Notes under the pieces: model-generated | What the model was told of the DNA's origin: nothing | The model's input: the letters and a program-made list of their open reading frames with translations, nothing else | Database searches by the model: none | Program-made: the position numbers and the translations under genes | Shown here: positions 1-14,000 of the stretch, one piece after another | How positions within the stretch are numbered: the first letter of the stretch is position 1 | Layout of the letters: every line of letters starts with the position of its first letter | From: Mangifera indica | Taxonomy: Eukaryota; Streptophyta; Magnoliopsida; Sapindales; Anacardiaceae | Reading direction: 5' to 3' | Assembly: GCF_011075055.1 (NCBI RefSeq) | Contig: NC_058148.1 | Coordinates: forward strand, 3,243,322 to 3,307,321 | Length of the DNA stretch: 64,000 nt

Positions 1-1593
1 TTTTTTCCCCTTTATACATATCTAACCACTTTTTTTTCTATTTAACTACAATTTGGTTTGGTTTGACTTTCTTTTTATAAGGAGAAGAGTTTAATGATGG
101 AAAATATCAACCGCAGATATAGTTTCTTCCAAAAAAAAAATTTATCAACTTTCTCATCTATTTGCTAATTGACTTTAATTGTGGCCAGAAAATTGTAACA
201 TATCAATTGTAGATATATTTTTTTCAAGAAAAAAACTGATGGAAAGTCATATATGAATCAGAAAAAAAGATGAATCGAAGAGATGCGGCCTCTGGCCAGC
301 CGACCAACCAACCCCTTTGGCCAACCCCTCCAGCCATGGTCAGCCAGCCAAGCCAAGCCAACCCCTCCTTATTGGCATATATGTTTTGTATCAGCAACAA
401 GCAAGAGAGAATTCTAGCTAACAAGTATTCCTTGAAAGACATAACTACTTGAAGCTTGTGAATCTTTTATTGGCTTTCCATATTCCTCTAGACATGCTGA
501 TGTAGCCAAGCTAATACCGCCATCAGGTTTGCCACATTGAATAATCGAATCTTAGCTAACAAGTATTCCTTTCAAAACACTAAAAAAGGAAGACTCTTAA
601 GCTGAAATTTTTTGAAGCTGTTATTTCTACTGTAGGTTTATTTGTCTTGATTTGGTGAGTAAAAAGGTTTCGCTAGCTGAGTTTGAATTTCAAAAGGCAT
701 TTGGATTTTTTATGTTTTGGGTTACATATGTATAATATGAAAGAAGGTGGTTGTGTATGCATATAAGTGCTAAATTAATTAATATCCCAAATTTTTAACT
801 TTGGCTCAAAATTTTCATGTAACAGTAAAAAAAACAAATGTAGGTTTTGTATGATATAATTTTTTTTTTCTAGCAATAAATCATTTATTAGAAACTAATA
901 TTTTTAATTATCATTTAATAAATAAATTCAAAAAATTCAAAAGTTGAACTCAAGAAAGTCGAAACATGGATCAAGTGCAGACATAACAATGGATCATGTC
1001 GGGTTAATTTTGGCATAGTCTATCAGACCTACAGATCGTGTTGAGTCTAAGGTTTGTATAGTCATTGGCTTTTGTGTCAGGTTGGCTTACAAAAAATAGA
1101 AGTCTACGACATGATCCTATATTTATAGGTTCATGTTGGGCCTTGGTTGGCCGGTTAATTACACAAATAAAAAAAATAAATTTTCTTTCAAATTAATATA
1201 ATCAAAAAATGTAAATTGTAAGTCCATTCTTTCAAATAACATTTTGTTTATATTTATATATGATGTAAAATCATTTTCTATTACTAATTATTTTATATAA
1301 TTAAAGAAAATTATTTATTATATCAATGATGCCACAATAGACTTGTTTTTCTCTAATTACGTCTTTTTGGCTTACTTGACACTTGAATTGAGACAATTAT
1401 TTTTCATACGTTTCGATAACAAGAAGAATCGAGTCATTCGTATGTCTAGTTGTCCAACAGTGTCTCTTGCATTTTTTTTGTACCTACTACTATGGCCATT
1501 TTGTTAATATCTATTGATAACTTAGTTTCTATTTTATTAATTATTATTTTTTTAAATATTTTGATAATGAAAAAATGTTCACACAATTGGGAT
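1..1593. other. AT-rich intergenic stretch, no gene seen
   Basis: No coding region can be supported here. A GC-rich patch at about 285-355 is built from short GGCCA and GCCAAGCC words; the small ORFs across it are composition artefacts. A 19-bp direct repeat, TAGCTAACAAGTATTCCTT, occurs at 415-433 and again at 553-571. A patch at about 960-1170 (GGATCATGTCGGGT-like words) resembles TE interior sequence but has no boundary I can define. Confidence 0.6.
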
Positions 1594-3054
1594 TAGAGGT
1601 GTCAAAGGCATCGGGCCAACCCCAGGCATGACTCAAGCCCTTTTATTTTAGCTCGGCTAAAGCAAACCTGACCTGGGGGCTAGTCAGAGCATGCCATAGG
1701 CTTGACTTTAAGGTGCACAATACTTTGCTGAATATATTAAAAATAATTATTATTATAATATAAAAAATTATAAAGTTTTGATAGAAATGAAAACTTTGAA
1801 CTTAAAAAAATGAGTTGACTTTCTTTGGATCAATATCACATATGTGAAATAACCAAAATTTAAGTTTTGTTGAAACATGATATTTAACATTTATTTATAG
1901 TAAGTAAAGGAAATGAGTATTTGTATTCTTTTATATATGTAGCATTTTTGCAAAAGTATATAATACAAAAGTGTCTCACATCTAAAAGAATACAATCACT
2001 CACTTTCTTCACCACTATAAATAAAGACTAAATTTTAACTAAACTCAAGTTTTGGATTTCATATTGGGAAAATGACTATTTCCCAAGCAAATTTTAGTCC
2101 AATCTCAAAAGTATACCAAGCTTGATGAAAAGTTCAAACACTCACCCATGTGTAAACAACTGTTAAATTTTATGTTAAATATAAAGGTAAAATCGTTATT
2201 TTATTGTTTATATTCAAATTATATAATTTTATCACATTTTTCTCTAATTTTAAAAATTAACATTTTACCCTCATACCTTAACTTTGAAAAGTAACTTTCA
2301 CCTCCCCAAATCCCTAATTTTTTTCACTCTCCCTCCGACCACCGACAACGACGTGGCTGAACGAAGAATGACGAGCATCATCTTGTCATCCAGATCTAAA
2401 TGATGGTCATCCTCCTTGGACGATGATCATTATTCAAAGGTCGACCTCTAACGAAAACTCCTCCACCGTCAGTCGGCCGTCACCGTAGAAAGTGACTGGA
2501 TTTCAGAGAGAAAAAATGAATTTTTTAAAACTTAATTCAGGGGAAAAATATTAGTTTTTTAAATTAAAGGGGGGAAATGAGATAAAATTTTAATTATTTT
2601 AATATTATTGATAAAATGATGAATTTGCCCCTTAACCCTAATAGAAAATATGTAGATGTGTCCTAATAGATTAAACTTTGGGTGGATGTTTAGGGTTTTC
2701 ATCAAGTGTGGGTATACTTTTGAGATTAGACTAAAACTTAGGTGGGAAATTGTCTTTTTCCCTTTCATATTGGTGAGATTGTTCATAATAACTTAATTTA
2801 TCTATTATAAATAAGTTTGACTTCTTTCTAATCGCAATTTAGTTTCCTAATATGTTTTCTTTTATTAGAAAATATTATTTTAAAATATTATTTTTTATTA
2901 AAATTAACAAACTGATATGTTAAGGACTTGACACAGCATGCCCTATATAGAGGCATGTTGTGAGTCTTGTAATTTTTGCTAGTTGGCTTGGCTTGAAGGC
3001 CTGTTATTTTGCGGGTTTTGGGCCCAACCTTAGCATGACCCATTGTCGTGTCTA
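1594..3054. mobile_element. Non-autonomous hAT-type element, interrupted by a MULE MITE
   Basis: The ends are imperfect terminal inverted repeats (TIRs) starting TAGAGGTGTC on the left and ending with the complement of TAGACACGAC on the right. They are flanked by an 8-bp near-identical duplication, ATTGGGAT (1586-1593) and ATTGGGAC (3055-3062). An 8-bp TSD with ends beginning TAG is typical of the hAT superfamily. The interior has no transposase. It holds GC-richer stretches next to both ends (about 1610-1710 and 2930-3050) and is split by the Mutator-like element at 2066-2762, so that element inserted later. Confidence 0.6.
2066..2762. mobile_element. Mutator-like MITE with 9-bp TSD (copy 1)
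   Basis: The left end reads GGGAAAATGACTATTTCCC and the right end is the complement of GGGAAAAAGACAATTTCCC. Inverted similarity continues inward for roughly 80 bases. A perfect 9-bp duplication, TTTCATATT, lies at 2057-2065 and 2763-2771, the size made by Mutator-like transposases. The middle (about 2330-2500) contains repeated GACGA/GATGATC words and no coding capacity. Related elements occur at 51667-52448 and 54191-55211. Confidence 0.8.
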
Positions 3055-3062
3055 ATTGGGAC

Positions 3063-4800
3063 GACTTTCTTTTTGTAAAATCAATTGATCAAGAATGGGT
3101 GCAATATAAACATTGTAACAAAAACCTTACAAGGTCTCTGTTACAGTGTTTGCATTGCATCTATTTTTAATCCATTAAGTTTACAAATTGAAGTCCCCAT
3201 CGCTTGTACACACTTTCTGTTTAGAACATATTAAGTTTTTTTCATTATTAAAATATTTTAAAGAAAAATAATAATTAACAAAATTAGAAAAACCAAAAAA
3301 AAAATTGTTGTTATTAAGTAAATATTGGTAGTAACAAATGCAACAAAAATTACAAATGGTACTATTTGAAGGGCATGTGCATGAGTTATTCAATTCTTCT
3401 TACTGGTCAAGTGTTAAATAAGCTAAAAAGATATGGTTAAAAAAAGTAAGTTTATCGTAACGTCACCGATAAAATAAAGAGTTTCTTTTCATTAAATACG
3501 ATAATTAATAATAGAAAATAGTTTTATATCATATAATTTGGAGGATTAACTTATAATTTATGATCTCTAGTTGTATTAATTTAAAAGAAAATTTCTATTA
3601 ACAAATTTAAATAATTATTTTTTAATAAAAAACTAAACACAAAAATGAATACAAAAATTGAATGAAGAAATATAAAGAGAAATTAAAATTGAAATTAAAA
3701 TATTAAAATTGAATAAGGAAAATATTGAAAAAGGAAAGAGTGCAGAGAGACATTAAGAAATTAAGTTAGATGTACGTGGATTAGAGTGTAAAACAGAGAG
3801 GGTTTGCAGAAAGTTTTTAAACTTAACAGTTACTGGCTGTCGTGTAGGCAACCTGTTTTAATTTTTTTTTTAAAGGGTATACACAGTATTAGACCTGGTC
3901 AAGTTGACCTTAGGGGCCTGATGACCAGGCTTGTAGCGTGGCCAGAGCAACCCATGGGTCGGGCACAATTGTTACAGTAACAAATCTTGGCCTTTCAAGG
4001 GTGTTGTTTAATATTAATTGTACATCAGTCGATCTTATCTATTTGTCAGGTCTAATCAAGTGTCCCAGTTGAACATCAATCCAACAATGCGTGATGTCAT
4101 GATGGACCATAATTTGAGCAGCCACTACATATTTATTTTTCTTTTCAAATTAACGTTAAGTAATATTTCACCAACTAATAGAATGACTTTACTTTGACTT
4201 CACAATATTTAATGCTATAGAATTTTGAGTCTTTAATATTATTATATACTTTATATAACTATCTTATAATTATTGAATTATATTATAAAAAAATAATTAA
4301 TTATGCAATAATCATTTTTTACATGATTGATATAATTTAATAATTAGCATAATTTAATTATGATTGCTTGACAAATAATTTTTCAAACTAAATTCAGATA
4401 TGTAACCATATACTAATACATCATTAAGCCTAAGTTTTTAAAACTAAATTCGAAATGTATACTTATTTTTTTCTTTTTAAATTATAAACCAATTTTAATG
4501 AAATATCATACTAAGAAAATGTATTTATATCTCTCAAGCTAATTTATTATTTTACTCCATAATTCAAGAAAAATATAAAATAGAATATGAAATTTAAAAT
4601 TTATTAAAAGACATAATTTATGACTACATCTAATTTATTCGTCAACCAGGAGAGAAAGAAGAATTCAGATGGTGAACATCTTTTGATTAGCAATTTATGA
4701 TAACTAGATTATAATCCATTATGCATGGCATGCTTTGCTTTGCTTTGCTTTGCTTTCCACTAAAATTGAAGATAGATACTCACTAAGAACCTTCATATTT
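3063..4800. other. AT-rich intergenic stretch, no gene seen
   Basis: No ORF or RNA gene can be supported. A patch at about 3885-4110 with words such as GACCTGGTCAAGTTGACC and GGGTCGGGC resembles TE interiors elsewhere in the window but has no clear ends. The remainder is AT-rich spacer leading to the probable 3' end of the minus-strand gene that follows. Confidence 0.5.
4731..4755 (+). repeat. TGCTT pentanucleotide microsatellite
   Basis: Five perfect tandem copies of TGCTT lie about 300 bases beyond the stop codon of the minus-strand gene. Confidence 0.9.
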
Positions 4801-5051
4801 TCACACTTTGATTGCTGCTACAGGATAAAAAACGATTCTTCTTAACCTCTTAAAAGAAAACACTCAAAATGACAAGACTGGCCTGCCATCTTTCTGGCTT
4901 TGACCTGCCTTCTCTTCTACTTCATTTACACTTGTGTCGATCAACCAAAGCTGAAAGGGAAAATGAAAAACCTGGAGAAACTTTTCAACAGAGTTTCTGC
5001 CAGAACAAAACTAGGTGTTTAATGTTGTTACGCTTTGTGGTGAAAAACTGT
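4800..5051 (-). other. Probable 3' UTR of the DUF7036-like gene
   Basis: This stretch follows the predicted stop codon (5052-5054). It is less AT-rich than the intergenic DNA beyond it, as transcribed plant UTRs often are. The extent is inferred from composition only; no polyadenylation site was fixed. Confidence 0.35.
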
Positions 5052-8000
5052 TTAGGGGTTATTATGAGAATGAACAGTTGGTTTCAGTATGGCAGGCCAA
5101 CTAAGCATATGAAACAAGAGTGGTCCACAAAATCGGAATGACCACATCTCCTTGAAGAAAAGACCAACTGCTGAAGCTGCAAAAGCACACAACCAAATAA
5201 ATACATACATTCAGCACAATCAGATGTAGTATGATTAAGGCAAGAACAATGTCACATGCAATAATTATAAAGAACATGGCACCATAACATAGAACAGCAA
5301 TGGAATTTGCTTCAGCCAAAGCCCATTTAAACTTCCTGTATTTGGTTAGTTGCTTCAACTTTCTCAGCTTTTTCTTAGATAATTCTCATTTAAGCCCTAG
5401 GGTTTACATAACTCTCGGCAAGATACTGGACAATGCAGTTTATCGGTAACCAAAGTTACAATGATGAGACTTTTCACTGCTATAGTAAAGGTGCCGTGGT
5501 AAGGAGAGTTGAGGCTCAGATGCATTCTAGTAATCAAAATACTCAACCATCAATAATAGGAGCAAGCACGATCCAATAAACTTCCACACCCAACTCCCAA
5601 AATGAATTTTATTAAAATCTTCATTTGTATATATTTAGCATATACACACTCCTGTATAATCCAGTTTCTGCATAACAATCTTCTAGTCCGACCTTGGTTT
5701 GCTCAACTCAAAGGTCCCTCAATAAATAAACCACTTTTCAAGGCAAACCACATGCAAAATCTTTCAGTTGGATGGCAGAGACAATTAAGGCTATGCTATT
5801 CTCCTTTCTACCCATGATCAAATAGCACATAACACAAGAAAATCATAAAAACCAATAGGAGAGAAGTTGAAGCTCAACATACAATAGTAAATCTAGTTTG
5901 AATAAATAGTATTTAATGAAGGTGCTTAGAAAAACATAAAATTTGGAAACAATAGAAATGGCTCCAGGAATCATTACAGATACATTTATAATATAACACC
6001 ATGAACTCCATAGGCATAACCCTCCAATACTAAGATAACAGATAAATATGAGTAAAAACAGAGAAACCAGTTAACAGTTACACGAATGTAAAGATTAAAT
6101 ATACTAAAGACAAAAGCAATATTACCTAAGAACTAGGTGCCATGTAAAGATAATCAGGTGCACAGATAGACCTAATAGTGAAACAGAAGAACCTATGAGG
6201 CAGAGAACAAGAAAGCAATACAAGAATAAGAACCTACAAAATATTAACTACGATACTATGCATTATCAAAAATGTTGGAACTATAGAAGTGCTTTGAGAC
6301 TCATGTATTAGGTAAGAAAGAAGGGGAACCTCCTCAGAAGTTCCCAAGAAGAAGCCCTTTACAATCAAAAGTTGTTCCCATTTTCCCAGCATATACCAGA
6401 ACGTGCTTTGAATACCTTGTTTCATTTATTTATTTCTGGTTCAATTTGAGGTTTACTATCTTAAAGTTGTATGCAACAGAATTTATTAGTAAAGGCCATA
6501 ACTTATATAAATATATAAACAAAGCCTGTGGTTGATTATAAAAAGCCAAATAAACTGACGGACTTATTGGCAACCAAAGTTGATACCAGTCGCTAGTATT
6601 TAGTCCCAAAAGCAAAATGATGCTACACTATCAAGACATAACAAGCAAAATGAGATACAATTTATTTTTCATGACCAATTTACATAACAAGAAAAAGAAA
6701 AGTGAAAAAAAAAAAAACACTTGCACCACCTACCAACGTTACTAAGCCTTAGATCAAGACTTTAATACTCGTCATTTTCATATGATAATGACATGTATTT
6801 GTATGATATTACATTGTAAGATGCACTAAAGCTGAGTTTGATACGAATAAATTCATAAGGAGACACTTCATAAGAAGTATCAGTTAATAAGCCTTCCCAA
6901 CTGCTTGCTTCATCATAGTAATACTGATGAAGACCCAATAGATATATTATATTAAATAAATAATACTAACAACAAATAAGAAGTGTCAACTCCTCCCCTC
7001 AGATCGTAGCCTCCCTATTAGCCAATGGCTACCCAAATAACCAAATAACAAATATTTTTCCTCCCCTATTACAATCCTCACTCCCCTTTATATAACTCAT
7101 TAAATATTAACCTAATAATATCTTTTTAAATGTTATCCTAATATCCTAATCTTATCATAATATTAAATATTTTATCATAATCATATATTTTATCCTAATC
7201 TAATATTATCGTTATTAAGTTCTAACATTACCTGTCCCTAAAAAACCACTTTATCCTTAAGGTGGAGATTCTTTTGAGGGTTTTTTTTTTATACATCTCT
7301 TCCTACCCAATTTGAAAAAAATTTCTCCCATTTTGCCAACCCAAATGTTATCCTAATAGCCCAAGTCATGGGAATGACCCAAAATATAGTGGACCAAAAT
7401 GTAATACTAAATCAAATGTGAGAAACAAGGGATTAAGCCCTTAGAGGAAAACACGGGCTTTGCGTCTAGGCTAACACACCAATGAAATCATGCTTTAAGT
7501 ACCTCAAATTATTCGCAATACACCCCATCCTCAACCATACAATCAACCGCCCAAACAAAGTACACAAACCCATACAACCTTACCCAAGCCCAATTTATCA
7601 AACCTAGTATCAATACCCAAACCCAACCCAACCCACATGGTCCAACCCGAATCCAATTCCATTCAAACAACCTTCCTTCCCAACAAATCTAAGCTTTGAC
7701 TACTCTCAACAGTCGAAAACTCGAGACAATGACACAAAAGAGGGAAGTTGACAACTCCTTTTCCTTCAACTCACTAATGTAGAACTCCAAGATCGGTATG
7801 CTAAAGGACTCTACTGCAGGTGTGAAGAAAGTTATGGTCCAAACCACCAATGCCAGAATAAGTATTGCAGATGCTACTTGTCACTAAGGTTGGAATCAAA
7901 CCAAGCTAGCTCGAGCTTGTTTGCTAGGTTAGCTTGAACAAGTCTGAAATGAACTTGGCTAAGGTGATCTTGAGCTTAAGGGTTTTACATTGCTGAACTC

Positions 8001-11000
8001 AAGCTTGGAGGGTGCTCAACTCACCAAGTTCGCAAACCAAAAAAAACTCGATTAGAATTGACAAAACGATTTTGTTTTGATCGATTTTAGCTTAGGTACA
8101 ATTATAAGTTAAGCTTAGCTCGCACTTGGCTCAATACTGTAACTGAATTTGAGCTCGATTCCCCTTAAGTCGAGCTGAATTCGAACTAGTTTAAAGGAAG
8201 CTCAAGTGCTAAACCACCTATCATCAATGTACCAAAGAAAGAAGGGCATGGTGGAAATTCACCACAAGGTGAGGTGGAGTCAGTTAAAGAATTAGTTTGT
8301 GGATTGACACCTTGGAGATAAAGAAACGGAAGGAAAATGTGATAAGGCTGGAGCATTTAAAAAGGAGCAGGAAAGAGAAATGGATTTTTTAGGGAAAATG
8401 TAAAGGGATAATTGGGATTCAGGGCCTAAGGCCTAGGAGGATCTAGCGCTTCTATTGCCGCAGTATTTTCTTTTGATTACTGTTTATTTCCAAGATTTTA
8501 TGCTGTGAACTGAATGTAGTGAAACTGACTATTTGATTTAACAAAGTATCTTGTCACTGTTTCATTATTTTGTGAGTTATTGTGAGCTGTTCTTTGTGTT
8601 TGTGGTGGAAGGACATATTGCTAGTTGAGTGATTTCCTACAGTTTGGTTGTGTTGAGATTATGGAAGAGCGTAGTTGAACAGAGCAGGGCAGACTATTGA
8701 ATCAGGTATCTGTCAAATAGCAACTATTAAAAGCTACACAGTAACACAAATGATTTGAGAAAATGAATAAAATCAGTATAGGCAGCGCAGTCATTGTCAA
8801 CCCTAACAAATTTAAGGAACCCAATCCAAGCACTTAAGCATGTATTAAGGGGCCAACCGGAATTACAATGCATGTTATGATATAAATTTATGAATGTATT
8901 TTTTTTTTTTATTTAAAAAAAAAAGCAAGTAATCGCAATTATTAAAAAGTTGCAGCCCCAAGGTTTATTTTAAACAAAACAATTGCTAAAAATTGCAATC
9001 CAAAAAATATGCATAAGCAATTAACACATACACACACACACATATATATATATGCAATAGAAACTTACATGATATCATTGGGGAGACTGGGGCTGTTGCA
9101 CTTCCCATGGCATGGTCTCGACTAGAGTCATAAGATATTGTTGGTGATGTTGGTAGACCAGGAGCCGACTGTGGTGAACACATTGAGGATGAACGAGCAG
9201 GTATAGGATTAGATGTTGGTGAAGAGGTTGGAGGAAAAAAAGGAGGGTTTGCAATTGCAACTGCAGGTGCAGGAGAGGGTGCAAGAGAATAAGGAGAATA
9301 AGGAGTTGGAGATGGGGATGGTGAAGGAGTTGGAGGAGTTGCATGAAGTGTACCTTTTAAATAAGAAGATAAAACAACACTTTTAACGTTACCAAAGACT
9401 AAATTATTAAGCCCAAGATTCTTAGCTGGAGATTCTGTGATTGTTTGAGCTAACTGCTTCAATCTCTGAGGCAGAAGGCTCCCCAGATCTGACATGACTG
9501 ATACCTGGACTATGACTGGTGGAGTTATTGTGGAACCCTCTTTGTTTGTTACTTGCACATACAAATTCTGCATAACATAAAGAAGCATGGAAAGAAATTA
9601 AAACACTGTATATGCAGTTCACAAAGGCATCAATCATTTATCATAAAAACTCTATTTTGTTAACCACACCAGAGCACATGGTTAAACTACCCTCTCCCCT
9701 CTGTGTGTGCACGCATGTGAAATTTGATTAAAAAAATAAAAGAAAAACAAGAAAATGAACAAAGAGATTATTCAAGATTTGCTTTATTTGGTATACAAAT
9801 GTCATGATGTGAATCTGATAGGCAAAAAAAACATGTACAATTAAGGAAATTCCTTCTATTTTTTAAAACATTAATAGGCTAAGACTCATTTCAAAGCCAG
9901 TTTTGAACATAGCAAATAACTCTTTACAATATCATATCTTTTTACTGACAACTATTTAACAGTCAAAAGGCTGCAATGGATCTGGATCTACATGTCAGTA
10001 CCCAACAGTAAATAAAACTACTCCTAGTTATCTCCTTTCTCCTTTCTATATTTGCAGAAAAACATAATGCAATTGAACAAGTATATATCAGCCATCAATC
10101 TCATGCCCATTTCTAAACCTGATGATAAGTAGACCTATATAAATGGAAAAGTATGAGTACAACAAAACAAAGCCCATCCAAAGTACAAACAGTCACAAAA
10201 AGCTGCATGCCAAAAGTTGAAAGAACCAGTGATTTACCTCATAAGACCTCAGATTCAATCCAGACTTCAACTGATCCCTCAACTCAAGAAAGTTTGCCTC
10301 TATTTCAGATATGGAATTATTAAGAGTAAAATTAAATAGAACCTGCGTTATCTGCAAAATGGACAAAGGTTGCAGAGGAATAACAGTTATCCCCCCTGTA
10401 AACTTCAAAATCTGAAATGTAGAAGGCTGCCCGAAAATTGATGCTGTCAAAGTTAGATTGGATTGCTGAAGGAACAACTCAATTAAAGATGATCTAAGCA
10501 CACTTAGGTACACAGGATTTATTGGAGCATTTATAGGACCAGGAAGAACACCAAATACTACATTGGTCCAATTTGAAGCACCCAATTGATGTATAGATAA
10601 GATAGCAACCTGTAGAAAGCAATTGAGGAAGCAGTTTTTACATCAAACTTCTGCAATTCTAACAATTAATTAAAATAAATAAATAAAAAGAAGAAAGAAT
10701 AAAACTTGAATTGAAACCTCTGCATCTGGAACACCTATTTCATTGTAGAGATCATACTCTAATCTTTCCATATGTGGAACAATCTCTGAAACCGGTATCT
10801 CCAGTCTGAAGGATGCTTGAACTGTTGCTGTAAAAATGGAATAACAAACACATAAGAACCAGCAGCCAAAGCAGGCCAAAGACTGAGTCATCTTATTACT
10901 GGAATACAATCAAATACTAATAAATTTTGTTACCTATCAACCAAAACAAATACTTGTCTCAATTAAAATCTTACCATAATATGCAAACAACTTAACGAGT

Positions 11001-14000
11001 TTAACCAAAAATGCCCTTTACAAATTAAACCATGAAGGATATACTGCTTTTACATCTTTGCATGCAAAAATAGAGCTACAGTAAGACAAAATTGTACAGG
11101 TAATTTTACACTATCAAATATCCATGGTCAAGCTACTAATTTTTCTTTCATATTTAATTAGTAATGATCTAAATTACTAGCCCTACAGATGCAAATTTAC
11201 ATCAATATCATTACTCAAAAATCGATTATGAGAAAGCTGACAAATGCTCTCCTTTCTTATTATTATTAAAACATTTTCATGCTTCATTATATTGTAGAAG
11301 CGTTCAGACAAAAAAATTATAGTGGACAAGTGAAAGCAACTTTGTTTTTATGAGTTTACTCTATGTTCTAATCAGATTACTAATAAATGCGTTCAAATAC
11401 CGACACCAGATTTTCTGCACACACTAACAAACTATTGTATCATTTGACAGGAAAATTCCAAACCATCCATTGACTATAACAGCTTTGCTTGAATGATACT
11501 GCAGAAAAAATTGAACACATGAACAATTCTGAGCATTCCAAAATTTATTTTGCCCATCAACCAAGCTAAAACAAGTTAAAGTCTTAGAGCAGCAACAAAA
11601 ATTTAATGACCGCTCAAAAGAGACTATAGTTATCATGATCACAATCAAATGCCGTGTTTGAACAAAACTGAAAAGAGGGATATTTCATTCATCCATAATT
11701 GTTACAGAGATACATGTATATATACAAATTAGGAATCCTAGATTAGGAAAGTATAATATTTGATTCCTATAATTACGATCCTATAATCAAGCTCTACCAT
11801 AATTAAACCCTTATAATCAAACCTCATAATCTGTATAATCTACTCCTACATGTTAATATACATATTTTATAGATATTGTAACACTCCCCCTCAAGCTAAG
11901 ACATAGATGTTAATCAAGTCTAGCTTGTTATAAATATAATCAACTCAAACCACAATTTATACTCTTAAAAAAAATATCTCCTAGTTGTTCTCTAGTCTTC
12001 ACATATCTTGTAGAAATCAAATTTTGCTTTATTTTTTCTTGAATGAAATGACACTCAATTTCAATACGCTTAGTTTGTTTATGAAACACAAGATTAGAAG
12101 CAATATGAAGAACAGTTTGATTATCACACCATAATTGTGTTGGTTATGAAATCTGGAAACCTACTTCAGTCAAAAGTTGATATATCCATATTATTTCACA
12201 CAAAGAGTATATCATAGCTCTATATTCTAATTTCACACTAGATCGGGACACGACACTGTGCTTCTTACTTCTCCAAGATACCAAATTCCCTCTAACAAAA
12301 CACAGTAGCCTATGATAGATCTTTTATATATCTTGAAATTTGTCCACTCTACATCTGAGAAACATTCAATGTGAGCATGTCCATGATTTCCATAAAATAT
12401 GCCACGTCCAGGGGCTCTCTTCAAATAGCACAAAATCTATTCAAAAGTTGTCCAATGATTGACTGTTGGAGGAAACATGAATTGACTCACAATAGTGATA
12501 GAATATGCAATATCAGGATGAGTCACTGTAAAATAATTTAACTTTCCCACCAGTCTTTTATATTTTTCAGTGTCTTCAAACAATTCATCATCTTTTGTAA
12601 GTTGCAAATTAGAAATCATTGAGGCACTATATGGTTTAGCTCCCAATTTTCCTGTCTCAATCAATAAGTCGAGTACATATTTCCTTTCAAATAGGAAGAT
12701 ACATTTCTTGTTTCTTGTCACTTTAATACCCAAAAAATATTTCAACATCTACAAATCTTTTATTTGAAACTGAGTGTGAAGAAATTATTTAAGAGAGGAA
12801 ATTCTCATAGTATCACTCCCAATAATGACAATGTCATCAACATACACAACTAGAATACCACCAACTTCGGACTGCCTATAGAAAATTGAACTATCACATT
12901 TGTTTTTTACCATGCCAAACTTTTGAACTACCAGGCTAAATTTTTCAAACCAAGCACGAGGACTTTGTTTTAAACCATACAAGGATTTGCAAAGACGACA
13001 AACCTTCTCATATTCCCCCTGAGCAACAAACTTAGGTGGTTGCTTCATATAAACTTCTTCTTGAAGGTCACCATGTAAAAAGACATTTTTTATGTCAAAC
13101 TGATATAAAAGCCAATTATAGGTAGTTGTCATGGAAATAAATAAACGAACAGATGTCAACTTAGTAACAAGAGAGAAAGTATTAGAGTAATTCACTCCAT
13201 ATGTTTGGGCATATCCTTTAGCAATAAGATAGGTCTTAAGTCAAGCCACTGATCCATTAGAATTAATCTTAACAGCAAACACCTATTTGCATCCAATAAC
13301 TTTCGTTCCTACAGGTAAATTTACCAAGTCCTAAGTACCATTATCATCTAAGGCATTCATTTCTTCCATCATAGCAACATGCCAACCAGGATGTGATAAG
13401 GTTTCATGAATAGCTTTGGGAATAGAAGTAAAGTCGAGAGATGCAATAGAGGAAAAAGAAGTAAAGGACAAGTAATCATAAGAAACAAAAGAAGAAATAG
13501 GGTAAGTACATTGTCTTTTACCTTTTCGAAGAGCAATTAGAAGATCAATATCACTAAAGACTAGATCTAACGATAAAGAGATTGGTCCAGGACATGTATC
13601 TGGAGATTGTTGACATTTGGAATAAACCTAAGTAATAAATGGCCTGGCAAGTGTAGACTCATCAAGTGGAGAAACCTCTAGAGAACTAGAAGGTCGAGAA
13701 ACCCCTGGAGGGTGAGAAGATGTAACAGTATATACTAACAAATCATCCTCCTCCCCCTGAATGAAATAGGTTAAAAAGGTAGAGAAGAAAGGAGTGTTCT
13801 CCAAGAAGGTAACATCAACTGACACAAGATATCAATTAAGAATTGGACAAAAACAATACCCTTTTTGAAGACAAGATTAACTAAGTAAAACACATTTTAA
13901 AGACTCCGGTGCAACATAGGGACAAATATCATAAACAAAACAAGTACTACCAAATATCCTAAGTTCAATAGGAAACAGAGATTTATTTGGAAAGAGAACA

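Noticed and set aside
4869..5141. 90-codon plus-strand ORF
   Set aside because: Lies antisense to the predicted last exon and 3' UTR of the minus-strand gene, with no domain.
9075..9344. Leu/His/Gln-rich ORF overlapping exon 4 of the DUF7036-like gene
   Set aside because: A frame shadow of the proline-rich segment of exon 4.
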